Part shown: piece by piece, positions 1 through 7,827 of the stretch
How positions within the stretch are numbered: the stretch's first letter is position 1
Layout: each line of letters begins with the position of its first letter
From: Flavobacteriales bacterium
GTDB lineage: Bacteria > Bacteroidota > Bacteroidia > Flavobacteriales_F > PHOS-HE28
DNA length: 64,000 nt
NCBI GenBank assembly: GCA_026129465.1
Contig: JAHCIA010000001.1
Span: 3,796,001 to 3,860,000 of the forward strand
Direction of reading: 5' to 3'
The notes under the pieces: model-generated
What the model saw: the letters and a program-made list of their open reading frames with translations, nothing else
What the model was told of the DNA's origin: nothing
Database searches by the model: none
Position numbers and translations under genes: made by a program

Positions 1-487
1 GCTCGGCGGCCCCACGTCCTGCAGGCACATGGATGGGCGCGAGCATCAGCACGGTGGAATCGGCGGCATAGCCGTTCACCCCCGCCACCACATCGTCCAC
101 GGTATGGCGTTTCACCACGCGACCACTGATGGGGCTGCAGGTTCGGCCGGCACGCGCGAAGAGCAGCTTGAGGTGGTCGTAGACCTCCGTGCTGGTGCCC
201 ACGGTGCTGCGCGGATTGCTGCCCATCACCTTCTGTTCGATGGCGATGGCCGGGCTGATGCGCAGGATGCGGTCCACGTCCGGTTTCTCCAGCCGCCCCA
301 TGAATTGCCGCGCATAGCTGCTCAGGCTTTCCACATAGCGCCGTTGCCCTTCTGCGAAGAGGGTGTCGAAGGCGAGACTGCTTTTGCCGCTGCCGCTCAG
401 CCCGGTGATCACCACCAGCTTGCCGCGGGGGATGTCCACATCGATGTTCTGCAGATTGTGGACGCGCGCACCCTGCACGCGGATCAT
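1..487 (-). CDS. uvrA: UvrA, excinuclease ABC subunit A (N-terminal part)
   Basis: Damage-recognition ATPase of nucleotide excision repair, cut off by the window edge. Read leftward, the frame gives an N-terminal [19 protein letters not shown] segment, then the Walker [10 protein letters not shown], then [19 protein letters not shown] and KPDVDRI, all hallmarks of UvrA domain I. The start is uncertain. ATG at 487 gives Met-Ile-Arg. The frame stays open upstream, and a TTG at 570 would add about 28 low-complexity residues. It lies 28 bases after a TAATTTCG box and is preceded by AAGGGAA, so the longer form is possible. The gene diverges from the sigma factor gene. Confidence 0.95.
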   Translation of the reverse strand, partial: MIRVQGARVHNLQNIDVDIPRGKLVVITGLSGSGKSSLAFDTLFAEGQRRYVESLSSYARQFMGRLEKPDVDRILRISPAIAIEQKVMGSNPRSTVGTSTEVYDHLKLLFARAGRTCSPISGRVVKRHTVDDVVAGVNGYAADSTVLMLAPIHVPAGRGAAE

Positions 488-597
488 GCCGCCATGGGGT
501 TTGCGCACGCCAGCCTGTTGGCCGTTGGCCTGGCTCTTGGCGCTGTGGATCGGGGTCGGGGAAGGCAAGGGTGGGGTTCCCTTCAGGAAGCGGGCCG

Positions 598-605
598 CGA
601 AATTA
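598..605 (-). promoter_or_regulatory. -7-like box TAATTTCG, toward uvrA
   Basis: On the minus strand the 8-mer matches the Bacteroidota consensus TAnnTTTG with one change. It lies 28 bases before TTG 570 and 110 bases before ATG 487 of uvrA. Sequence inference only. Confidence 0.45.
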
Positions 606-637
606 GGCACCGGCTTGCCGCGCTTGGGGCGTGCGGC

Positions 638-645
638 TATCTTTG
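638..645 (+). promoter_or_regulatory. -7 box TATCTTTG, toward the sigma factor gene
   Basis: Exact match to TAnnTTTG on the plus strand. If used, the sigma factor mRNA has an unusually long leader of about 185 bases, in contrast to most genes in this window. Confidence 0.45.
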
Positions 646-833
646 GGCTGTCGCCTATCCGGAGCAAGGCACGCAATATGCCCCTCACAGGCAGCGTTCC
701 TCCGGTCGGTAACGTCTACTGAACGATATCCCCGGGTCACATTCCCGGAAGAGCACCAACCAACACCCTTCGCCGATAAGCAGGACCTCTACCCCGATCA
801 CGACGATCCTTTACGGACCAAAACGGGAAGGCC

Positions 834-1421
834 ATGCTTACGAAGGTGCTCAACGACCAGGAACTCGTACGTCTGTATCTCGAAGGGGATGAAAAAGCCT
901 TCGAGACATTGCTCCACCGCCACAAGCGGAAGGTGTGGTCGCACATCTACCTGATGGTGCGCGACCGCGAGATCGCCGAGGACCTCTTCCAGGAGGCCTT
1001 CATCAAGGTGGTGCATACCCTGAAGACCGGCAAGTACAACGAGGAGGGGAAGTTCCTTCCCTGGGTGATGCGCATCGCGCACAACCTGGTGATCGACCAC
1101 TTCCGCCGCAACAAGAAGATGCCCCTGGTGCGCAGCACGGATGACCACGATGTGTTCGCCACGCGGTCCCAGCCCGGCAAGAACGTGGAGCAGCGTATGG
1201 TGAACCTGCAGATCGATGCGGACGTGCGCAAACTCATCGACCACCTGCCCGAGGAGCAGCGCGAAGTGGTGATCATGCGCACCTACCTGGGCATGAGCTT
1301 CAAGGAGATCGCCGAGCACACCGATGTGAGCATCAACACCGCTTTGGGCCGCATGCGCTACGCGCTGATCAACATGCGGAAGATGATCCGCAAGTACGAG
1401 ATGGTGCTGGACCGGGCCTGA
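834..1421 (+). CDS. RNA polymerase sigma-70 family factor (ECF-like)
   Basis: A 195-residue sigma factor with region 2 (DREIAEDLFQEAFIKVVH, then WVMRIAHNLVIDHFRR) and region 4 (LPEEQREVVIMR, then SFKEIAEHTDVSINTALGRM, the helix-turn-helix for the -35 element). It lacks regions 1.1 and 3. No anti-sigma gene is adjacent, unlike many ECF systems. The next gene is a 56-residue protein on the same strand, beyond a hairpin. This compact type is widespread in Bacteroidota. The target regulon cannot be read from the sequence. Confidence 0.92.
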   Translation: MLTKVLNDQELVRLYLEGDEKAFETLLHRHKRKVWSHIYLMVRDREIAEDLFQEAFIKVVHTLKTGKYNEEGKFLPWVMRIAHNLVIDHFRRNKKMPLVRSTDDHDVFATRSQPGKNVEQRMVNLQIDADVRKLIDHLPEEQREVVIMRTYLGMSFKEIAEHTDVSINTALGRMRYALINMRKMIRKYEMVLDRA

Positions 1422-1440
1422 GGGCCATCGGCCATTTGGG

Positions 1441-1483
1441 CTCCCGTTGCGCGGTGGAACACCGGGCAACGGGAGTCCTTTTT
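1441..1483 (+). terminator. rho-independent terminator after the sigma factor gene
   Basis: Perfect 10-bp stem, CTCCCGTTGC (1441-1450) with GCAACGGGAG (1466-1475), followed by TCCTTTTTT. It ends the sigma factor transcript about 20 bases after the stop codon. Confidence 0.85.
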
Positions 1484-1595
1484 TGGCCCCCCTGCGTGGG
1501 GGTGGCCTGGCACCTGCCAACTTCCCTCCAACGGGTATGCAATACCGCCCCGATAACCCCGTTCATGGTCAAGTGAAACCACCAAACCCCTCTTG

Positions 1596-1766
1596 ATGAC
1601 AAATTCTACGCTCGGAAAGAAGTCGCGACGTATCCGCAGGCCCATGACGATCGACCTCCAGCCAGGCCCCCGGCAGTCCACCATCCGCATGATACTGGGT
1701 TATTCCCGGGCGGTGAAGGTGGTGGTTGCTCCGCCGGTAGGAGAGATCGCCTTGGTGCTGAACTGA
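1596..1766 (+). CDS. small conserved-type protein (56 aa) downstream of sigma factor
   Basis: Frame ATG 1596 to TGA 1764-1766, below common length cut-offs. The N-terminus is very basic (KKSRRIRRP). The core reads QSTIRMILGYSRAVKVV and the protein ends GEIALVLN. From memory, very short Bacteroidota proteins with a K/R-S-T-I-x-x-I-L-x-Y-S-x-A core ending in LN occur in this setting; I could not search for them. It lies between two hairpins, so it may be expressed separately from the sigma gene. Function unknown. Confidence 0.6.
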   Translation: MTNSTLGKKSRRIRRPMTIDLQPGPRQSTIRMILGYSRAVKVVVAPPVGEIALVLN

Positions 1767-1787
1767 CCCCCGGCCAAGCCGGAAAGG

Positions 1788-1819
1788 CAAGCCCCCGAAG
1801 CGAATGCCTCGGGGGCTTG
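1788..1819. terminator. stem-loop between convergent genes
   Basis: Perfect 11-bp inverted repeat, CAAGCCCCCGA (1788-1798) with TCGGGGGCTTG (1809-1819), 10-base loop. It separates the small protein gene from the convergent desaturase gene. Neither side has a strong T run, so termination is likely but not certain. Confidence 0.55.
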
Positions 1820-1833
1820 TCCGTATGGGGGTA

Positions 1834-2853
1834 TCAAGCGGCCATCTCCCGCATGCCTATCATGCGGCCGCGGTCGGGGTCCCAGACCTTCAACCGGAAG
1901 CAACGCACGATATCCGCCGGGGCCAGCGAGGTGGTCTTCGCCTGCCGCAAGGCGGGAATGGCCCTGTAGACCTCGGGCAGACGGTAGAAGGGGATGTGGG
2001 CGTTGAGGTGGTGGATGTGATGGAAGCCGATGTTGCCGGTGAACCAGCGCATCACCGGGCCCATGCGCATGAAGCTGCTGCTGTCCAGCGCGGCCTTCAC
2101 GTAGCTCCAGCCATCCTTGTGGGCGAAGACCACACCGGGGAAATTGTGCTGGGCGTAGAACAGGTAGCTGCCCAAGGCGAAGGTGACCAGGTAGGGCAGG
2201 AAGAATGCGAAGACCAGGATCTGCCAGCCGAAGAAATACCAGGCGGCCCAGCCCATAGCGGCATGGAGCACCAGGGTGAGGAGGCTGTCCCAATGCCGTC
2301 CGCGGTTGCTGATGAAGGAACTCAAGCACATGCCGATGATGAACACGAACACGTAGCCGAAGAGGATGGCGAAGGGGTGGCGGATGAAGAGGTAGGCGAA
2401 ACGCTCACCGGGACCCAGGCTGCGGAATTTCTCCAAGGTCACCACGGGGAAGGAACCGATGCTTGTAGTGTAGAGCTTGCTGTTGTGCTTGTGGTGGTGG
2501 TCGTGGCTGCGCTTCCAGATGCTCGGCGGGCTGAGCATGAACATGCCGAACACATAGAAGAAGGCGTTGGCCAGCGGACTGCGGTTGAGGATGGTGCGGT
2601 GCTGATGGTCGTGGTAGAGGATGAAGAGGCGCACCAGCGTCAACCCTGCCAGAACACCGAAGAGGGCCTTGGCCCAAAGGGGTTCAAAGTGGAAGATGGC
2701 CCAGTAGAAACCCACCGCCACGGCCAGGGCGATGACCAGTTCCAGCCAGCTGCGCCAGCGCACTTCCTGGGCGAATGGACGTGTGGCCAGGATCAGGTCC
2801 CTGTCTTCAGGGTTGGTCCGGTCGGTCACACGGCGGGCCGTTTGTGCTTCCAT
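1834..2853 (-). CDS. fatty acid desaturase family protein
   Basis: Integral-membrane di-iron desaturase of about 339 residues. The three histidine boxes are HDHQH, HDHHHKH and HHIHHLNAH, set between hydrophobic helices as in acyl-lipid desaturases. It inserts a double bond into an acyl chain; substrate and position cannot be read. The start used is ATG 2853. An in-frame TTG at 2874 would add seven residues. The 5' end overlaps the acyltransferase gene by about 28 bases, so translation is probably coupled. It is the last gene of a five-gene leftward operon whose neighbour also acts on membrane lipids. Confidence 0.88.
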   Translation of the reverse strand: MEAQTARRVTDRTNPEDRDLILATRPFAQEVRWRSWLELVIALAVAVGFYWAIFHFEPLWAKALFGVLAGLTLVRLFILYHDHQHRTILNRSPLANAFFYVFGMFMLSPPSIWKRSHDHHHKHNSKLYTTSIGSFPVVTLEKFRSLGPGERFAYLFIRHPFAILFGYVFVFIIGMCLSSFISNRGRHWDSLLTLVLHAAMGWAAWYFFGWQILVFAFFLPYLVTFALGSYLFYAQHNFPGVVFAHKDGWSYVKAALDSSSFMRMGPVMRWFTGNIGFHHIHHLNAHIPFYRLPEVYRAIPALRQAKTTSLAPADIVRCFRLKVWDPDRGRMIGMREMAA

Positions 2854-3701
2854 CGTTTGTGTGTCCAGAGCCAAAGGTCGGGATGAAGTCGGATATCTCG
2901 TTCCAATCGCCGGGTATGGATCTCCGTGATCTCTCCTTCCCGGGTGCTTCGGGGCTCAGGCACAAGGGTTTCCACTTGCATGTGGTAGAACCCGCGCCTG
3001 GGCCGGGTGATGCTGATATAGATCACCGGCTGGTCCAGCTTGCGGCTGAGGGCTTCAGTACCTGGGAATACGGGGGTGTCCTGTCCAAGAAAGGTCATCC
3101 AATAGGCGCGCTGGGGGGAAGGGGTCTGGTCGGCGATGAAGGCCGTGGCGGTAAGCAGGTGCTTGTCGCGCAGCATCAGCTTGCTGGCCTCGCGCATGGG
3201 GTAGAGGCGGGTGCCATGCCGGGTGCGGGCATGCGTGATCAACTTGTCGAACCGCTTGTTCGCCAGCGGGTGGTAGATGACATACAGCAGGGGGATGTCC
3301 TTCTCCTGGCTGTACCTGGCACCGGCGAGTTCCCAGTTGCCGAAGTGGCCCAGGACCAGGATGATGCTGCGGTCCTGCCTGGCGTATTCCCGCAGGATGT
3401 CGACGCCCTCGAAGGCGATCCGCCGCCGCACCGCTTCCGGCGATACGGTCAGGGTCTTCAGGGTCTCCAGGGTGAGGTCACAGAACCAGCGGTAGAACCG
3501 GGCCGCGATGGCGCGTATCTCCTGCTCGCTCTTCTCCGGGAAGCTGTTGCGCAGGTTGGTGAGCACCACGGTCTTCCGGTAGCCCATCACGCGGTATACG
3601 AGCAGGTAGCACAGGTCGGAGAACAGGTAAAGCAGGGGGAAGGGCAACAGGGAGATGCCATAGATGAACGGCAGCGCGATGTAGTAACCGAGGGTGCCCA
3701 T
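2826..3701 (-). CDS. lysophospholipid / lipid A acyltransferase (LpxL/HtrB family)
   Basis: About 291 residues. The catalytic H-x4-E block is seen as GHFGNWE, with the later ADQTPS block typical of lipid A late acyltransferases. Hydrophobic residues near the N-terminus (YYIALPFIYGISLLPF) form the membrane anchor. It adds a secondary acyl chain to lipid A or a related lipid at the inner membrane. ATG 3701 was chosen because the anchor begins there; the frame is open upstream but overlaps the lipoprotein gene. It lies 26 bases after that gene and overlaps the desaturase. Confidence 0.88.
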   Translation of the reverse strand: MGTLGYYIALPFIYGISLLPFPLLYLFSDLCYLLVYRVMGYRKTVVLTNLRNSFPEKSEQEIRAIAARFYRWFCDLTLETLKTLTVSPEAVRRRIAFEGVDILREYARQDRSIILVLGHFGNWELAGARYSQEKDIPLLYVIYHPLANKRFDKLITHARTRHGTRLYPMREASKLMLRDKHLLTATAFIADQTPSPQRAYWMTFLGQDTPVFPGTEALSRKLDQPVIYISITRPRRGFYHMQVETLVPEPRSTREGEITEIHTRRLERDIRLHPDLWLWTHKRWKHKRPAV

Positions 3702-3727
3702 GCGGAACGGTGCACGAAGATCGCGCT

Positions 3728-4162
3728 TCACGGGCGCTCGACCGGCCGCCGGAACACCAGGCGGAACTCGTTGGGCCTGATCCACGTCTGCGGCCCCACA
3801 TGGACCAGTTCATCGGCTTCCTGGTCAACGATAGCCAGCTCCTGGCCCGGCGGCACCCACAGGAAGTAGTCCGGGGCGCGTCTGCCCGGGAAGCGTCTTG
3901 CCACACGCAGCTGCTCCAGGTCGTGCGGGTTGATGGGGAAGCGCGGATGGATGAGGATCACATCCTGGCCGAGTACGCGGTGGCGGGGATCGATATGCAT
4001 GAAGGCACCTTCGTAGACCGGTGCCCGAGCCGTGGGCAGGATACGCATGAAGGAACGCCCGCTGTTGAGCACGAAAATGTACTCCTGATCGTCGGCCGCG
4101 CCTGCCACGAAGCCGGGGCCTTTGCAGGCGATCAACAGCGGCAGGAGAAGCAGCGCGCGCAT
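3728..4162 (-). CDS. hypothetical lipoprotein
   Basis: 144 residues beginning MRALLLLPLLIAC: a short basic start, a hydrophobic stretch and a lipobox LIAC, so it is probably lipidated and exported. I do not recognise the mature domain, which is rich in short beta-like segments (YIFVLNSGRSFMRIL, VILIHPRFPINP). The start at ATG 4162 is set by the signal peptide; a longer frame to 4237 would overlap nth. Third gene of the DUF6702-nth-lipoprotein-acyltransferase-desaturase operon. Confidence 0.7.
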   Translation of the reverse strand: MRALLLLPLLIACKGPGFVAGAADDQEYIFVLNSGRSFMRILPTARAPVYEGAFMHIDPRHRVLGQDVILIHPRFPINPHDLEQLRVARRFPGRRAPDYFLWVPPGQELAIVDQEADELVHVGPQTWIRPNEFRLVFRRPVERP

Positions 4163-4191
4163 GCTTCCGAAGGCACGACCGGCGGAAGGTC

Positions 4192-4845
4192 TCACTTGAA
4201 CAGGGCCTTCCGCCCGATCACGCTGCAGATGGGACACTTCCGCGGATCGTGCCCCTTGGCCGGACAGTGTTCACGCCCGAAGTAGATGATCCGCAGGTGC
4301 AGGTCCGCCCATTCCTCCTTGGGGAAGAGTTTCTTCAGGTCGGCCTCGGTATGCTCCACGCTCTTGCCTGTGCTGAGCCCCCAGCGCCATGCCAGCCGGT
4401 GGATGTGCGTATCCACCGGGAAGGCAGGTACTCCGAAGGCCTGCACCATCACCACGCTGGCGGTCTTGTGGCCCACGGCGGGCAGGGCTTCCAAGGCGGT
4501 GATCGAGTCCGGCACCTTCCCTCCATGCTTGTCCAGAATGATCTTGGAAAGCCCATGGATGCCCTTCGATTTGGCCGGCGCAAGACCGCACGGGCGTATG
4601 ATGTCCTCGATCTCCTGCACCGTCAACTTCACCATTTGCTGCGGGGTACGCGCCTTGGCGAAGAGCAGCGGCGTGATCTCGTTCACCTTCTTGTCGGTGC
4701 ATTGCGCGCTGAGCACCACCGCCACCAGCAGGGTGAAGGGGTCCTGGTGGTCCAGGGGGATGCTGGTTCGCGGGTAAAGCCTGGCGAGGGTGCGGGAGAC
4801 GAAGGCCGCCTTCTCCTTTCTTGTGGTGATCGCTCCCTCGTCCAT
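4192..4845 (-). CDS. nth: endonuclease III (DNA glycosylase / AP lyase)
   Basis: 217 residues. The helix-hairpin-helix carries the catalytic lysine (LPAVGHKTASVV, Lys127) and the catalytic aspartate follows in VDTHIHR (Asp145). It removes oxidised pyrimidines in base excision repair. The C-terminus is odd: only three cysteines (194, 204, 207) remain where classical Nth has the four-cysteine 4Fe-4S loop, and the first spacing is longer than usual. The cluster is therefore probably absent or altered. The start codon overlaps the DUF6702 stop (TGATG), showing coupled translation. Confidence 0.93.
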   Translation of the reverse strand: MDEGAITTRKEKAAFVSRTLARLYPRTSIPLDHQDPFTLLVAVVLSAQCTDKKVNEITPLLFAKARTPQQMVKLTVQEIEDIIRPCGLAPAKSKGIHGLSKIILDKHGGKVPDSITALEALPAVGHKTASVVMVQAFGVPAFPVDTHIHRLAWRWGLSTGKSVEHTEADLKKLFPKEEWADLHLRIIYFGREHCPAKGHDPRKCPICSVIGRKALFK

Positions 4846-5339
4846 CAGGGCACAGTGGCGAAAGTGTACGGTGACCCGTTGATCAGGAAACTGTGCGAAC
4901 GCGTCCTGCCCCCAGCCTCCAGATGCACCACGTTCTCCTGCTCATCGAAGAGGTCCTGCAGCAGCGTTGCATGCACGGTGAGCGCACCGAGGTATCCCAC
5001 GTCATCCACTTGCAGGTAGCCATAGAGGTCGTCCATCTCCACTTGCTTGCCGAGATACTTCGCCTGCAATGGCCTGCCGTCCATGTTCAGCTTCAGGTGC
5101 CGCAGCAGGTATCCGGCGATCAGGCTGTCGGCTTCGGGAAGCTCCTTCCCAGTGCCCAGCTTCAGGTCGCGGTCGCCGCTTTCGGGCAGGAGGGTGTGTT
5201 CAAGGTCATGGGTCGTCATCCGCCAGGTGATGTCCAGCGTGCGGGTCTCCGGGTTGTGCCGGATGGTGCAGATGGAGACGTAGAAGTCGTGGAGCAGCAG
5301 CGCTCCGACCAGCCCGTGTGCCAGCAGCAAGGTCTTCAT
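4845..5339 (-). CDS. DUF6702 family protein
   Basis: About 164 residues. The N-terminus MKTLLLAHGLVGALLLHDFYVS combines a short signal-like segment with the H-D/K-F-Y-V-S start typical of the DUF6702 family, followed by a small-domain pattern with ITWRMTTHDLEHTL. Function unknown; the family is common in Bacteroidota. First gene of the five-gene operon. Start ATG 5339 is preferred over ATG 5348 because a CACCTTTG -7-like box ends six bases before it. Confidence 0.75.
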   Translation of the reverse strand: MKTLLLAHGLVGALLLHDFYVSICTIRHNPETRTLDITWRMTTHDLEHTLLPESGDRDLKLGTGKELPEADSLIAGYLLRHLKLNMDGRPLQAKYLGKQVEMDDLYGYLQVDDVGYLGALTVHATLLQDLFDEQENVVHLEAGGRTRSHSFLINGSPYTFATVP

Positions 5340-5345
5340 GTACGG

Positions 5346-5353
5346 CAAAGGTG
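5346..5353 (-). promoter_or_regulatory. -7-like box CACCTTTG for the DUF6702-nth operon
   Basis: Minus-strand 8-mer one base from TAnnTTTG, six bases before ATG 5339. Such a gap predicts a leaderless or near-leaderless mRNA. Confidence 0.5.
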
Positions 5354-5361
5354 GGGAAGGT

Positions 5362-5480
5362 GTGGTGAGTGGCGAGCAACGAGTGGCGAGTGGATGCCCC
5401 CAAGACGACCGATTTCAGCGGGGACATTCACTCGCCACGCAATGGGTCGGACCGTGCGCCGGACACTCGCCACTCACCAC
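5362..5480. repeat. inverted heptamer repeats (GTGGCGA type)
   Basis: Left block 5362-5396 is five heptamers: GTGGTGA, GTGGCGA, GCAACGA, GTGGCGA, GTGGATG. Complementary blocks lie at 5425-5439 (CATTCACTCGCCACG) and 5464-5480 (CACTCGCCACTCACCAC). Together they could form a long imperfect hairpin between the divergent DUF6702 and peptidase genes. The right block directly abuts the peptidase -7 box. Confidence 0.8.
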
Positions 5481-5488
5481 TACCTTCG
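5481..5488 (+). promoter_or_regulatory. -7-like box TACCTTCG for the M1 peptidase gene
   Basis: TAnnTTTG with one change, ending five bases before ATG 5494. Supports that start over the upstream in-frame ATG at 5338, which would translate the repeat. Confidence 0.6.
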
Positions 5489-5493
5489 CCAAC

Positions 5494-7827
5494 ATGCATC
5501 GCCTGCACTTCCTCGCCGCCACTGCGGCCCTCTTGATCTGCACAACGGTATTTCCCCAGGATTCCCCCCGCTACGGCCGCGACAAGTTCCGCCAGTTGGA
5601 ATGGGAGCTGCCCACACCCAACACCTACCGCACCGCCAGCGGGGCACCCGGCCACCAATACTGGCAGCAGAAGGCCGACCACGACATCCGCGTGGAGCTC
5701 GACGACGACAAGCAGACCGTCACCGGCAGCGAGACGGTCACCTATTACAACTACAGCCCGGACAAGCTGGACTACCTCTGGATCCAACTGGACCAGAACA
5801 TGCGCGCCAAGGACAGCGACAGCCACAAGATCCGCACGGGCACCCTCAGCGATTCCATGTCGGTGGAACAGATCGCTCGCATGGCCAATGTATTCGATGG
5901 CGGCTACCGCATCACCAAGGTCACCGATGCCAGTGGCAAGGCGCTGAAGTACACCATCAACAAGACCATGATGCGCATCGACCTGCCGCGTACCCTGGCG
6001 CCCAACGGCACGTACAGCTTCAAGATCGATTGGTGGTACCCGGTGCAGGACCGCATGAAGCACGGCGGCCGCGCAGGTTACGAGTACTTCGAGGAGGACG
6101 GCAACTACCTCTATACCATCGCGCAGTTCTTCCCCCGCATGGCCGTGTATGCCGACTACCAGGGCTGGCAGCACAAGCAGTTCCTGGGCCAGGGCGAGTT
6201 CACGCTCACCTTCGGCGACTACAAAGTGGCCATCACCGTGCCCAGCGACCACATCGTAACGGCCACCGGAACGCTCCAGAATGAAAGCGCCGTGCTCACC
6301 GCCACCCAGCGCGAACGTTTGGCCAAAGCGCGCACCGCCACTGAACCGGTTATGATCGTGACCGAGGACGAGGCCCGCGAGGCCGAGAAGAAGAAGGCCA
6401 CCGGCAAGAAAACTTGGGTCTTCCAAGCGAAGAACGTGCGCGACTTCGCCTTCGCCAGCAGCCGAAAGTTCATCTGGGATGGCATGAACCAGCCCGTGGG
6501 CGGCAACAACGTGCTGTGCATGAGCCTCTACCCCAAGGAGGGCAACCCGCTGTGGGAGAAATACAGCACCAAAGTGGTGGCCCACACCGTGAAGACCTAC
6601 AGCAAATTCACAGTGGATTACCCGTACCCGGTCTGCATCAGTGTGCACACGGACCGCATCGGCATGGAGTACCCCATGCTCAGCTTCAACGGCGGACGAC
6701 CCGAGAAGGACGGCACCTACAGCGAGCGCACCAAGTACGGCATGATCGGCGTGATCATCCACGAAGTGGGGCACACCTTCTTCCCCATGATCATCAACAG
6801 CGACGAGCGCCAGTGGACCTGGATGGACGAGGGCCTCAACACCTTCGTGCAGTACCTCACCGAGCAGGAGTGGGACCACGACTACCCCAGCCGCCGCGGA
6901 CCGGCGCGCCACATCGTGGACTACATGAAGGGTGACAAGAGCGGCATCGAACCCATCATGACCAACAGCGAGAGCATCACGCAGTTCGGCAACAACGCCT
7001 ACGGCAAGCCCGCCACCGCGCTCAACATCCTGCGCGAAACGGTGATGGGCCGCGAGCTCTTCGACCACGCCTTCAAGACCTACTGCGAACGCTGGAAGTT
7101 CAAGCACCCCACACCGGCCGACTTCTTCCGCACCATGGAGGACGCCAGCGCCGTGGACCTCGACTGGTTCTGGCGTGGCTGGTTCTTCACCACCGACCAC
7201 GTGGACATCGCCCTCACCAACCTGCGCTACATGCGCGTGAAGCCGCTGGACCCCAAGGCCCGCGAGGAACTTGCCAAGGCCGATCGCGCTGCGCAACCCC
7301 GTGAGCTCGGCAATGAGCGCAACCGCGAAGCCTTCGAGACCGTGGTGATGCGCGACCACGCCACGCGCGACTTCTACAACAGCTACGACCCGCTCACCGC
7401 CACGCCGCGCATGCAGGAAGCCTACGACAAGATGATGGCGCGCCTCACGCCTGAGGAAAAAGCCCTGCTGGAGCGCGACCTGCACTTCTACGAACTCAGC
7501 TTCGAGAACATCGGCGGGCTGGTGATGCCGCTGATCCTGGAGTGGACCTACGCCGATGGCAGCACCGAGGTCGAACGCATCCCCGCCGAGATCTGGAAGA
7601 CCAGCGACAGCATCAGCAAGGTCTTCATCAAGGACAAGGACGTGACCGGCGTAGTGCTCGACCCCTTCCTGGAGACCGCCGACACCGACCTCAACAACAA
7701 CGCCTGGCCGCCGCGCATGGTGCCGACACGGTTCGATGTGTTCAAACGCGGCGAGTGGCGCGGCGGAAGGTCGAATCCGATGCAGGAGCAGCAGGGTGGG
7801 CAGGGAGGGCCGGGGAGTGGTAGGTGA
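5494..7827 (+). CDS. M1 family metallopeptidase, secreted
   Basis: 777 residues with signal peptide MHRLHFLAATAALLICTTVFPQ. The gluzincin zinc site is IIHEVGHTFFPM (HExxH) with the third ligand in WMDEGLNTF, and the preceding GMEYPM stands where M1 aminopeptidases have GxMEN. The N-terminal beta region (residues about 50-250) matches the M1 fold. It should cleave peptides outside the cytoplasm. No T9SS domain is visible; the tail is glycine- and glutamine-rich. The start follows the signal peptide and a -7 box five bases upstream. Confidence 0.9.
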   Translation: MHRLHFLAATAALLICTTVFPQDSPRYGRDKFRQLEWELPTPNTYRTASGAPGHQYWQQKADHDIRVELDDDKQTVTGSETVTYYNYSPDKLDYLWIQLDQNMRAKDSDSHKIRTGTLSDSMSVEQIARMANVFDGGYRITKVTDASGKALKYTINKTMMRIDLPRTLAPNGTYSFKIDWWYPVQDRMKHGGRAGYEYFEEDGNYLYTIAQFFPRMAVYADYQGWQHKQFLGQGEFTLTFGDYKVAITVPSDHIVTATGTLQNESAVLTATQRERLAKARTATEPVMIVTEDEAREAEKKKATGKKTWVFQAKNVRDFAFASSRKFIWDGMNQPVGGNNVLCMSLYPKEGNPLWEKYSTKVVAHTVKTYSKFTVDYPYPVCISVHTDRIGMEYPMLSFNGGRPEKDGTYSERTKYGMIGVIIHEVGHTFFPMIINSDERQWTWMDEGLNTFVQYLTEQEWDHDYPSRRGPARHIVDYMKGDKSGIEPIMTNSESITQFGNNAYGKPATALNILRETVMGRELFDHAFKTYCERWKFKHPTPADFFRTMEDASAVDLDWFWRGWFFTTDHVDIALTNLRYMRVKPLDPKAREELAKADRAAQPRELGNERNREAFETVVMRDHATRDFYNSYDPLTATPRMQEAYDKMMARLTPEEKALLERDLHFYELSFENIGGLVMPLILEWTYADGSTEVERIPAEIWKTSDSISKVFIKDKDVTGVVLDPFLETADTDLNNNAWPPRMVPTRFDVFKRGEWRGGRSNPMQEQQGGQGGPGSGR

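Larger units (their letters stand above)
488..833. other. divergent intergenic region uvrA / sigma factor
   Basis: About 345 bases between the first ATG of uvrA and the sigma factor start. It holds one outward-facing -7-like box for each gene and possibly the true uvrA N-terminus (to 570). A 14-codon open frame (ATG 678, stop 722) follows the rightward box, but nothing shows that it is translated. No RNA gene was recognised. Confidence 0.5.

Noticed and set aside
5338..5493. upstream ATG for the M1 peptidase
   Set aside because: Would translate the heptamer repeat and precede the -7 box; the signal peptide starts at 5494.
5428..7485. 685-residue minus-strand open frame
   Set aside because: Lies opposite the M1 peptidase, which has a signal peptide and zinc motif; the frame has no recognisable domain.
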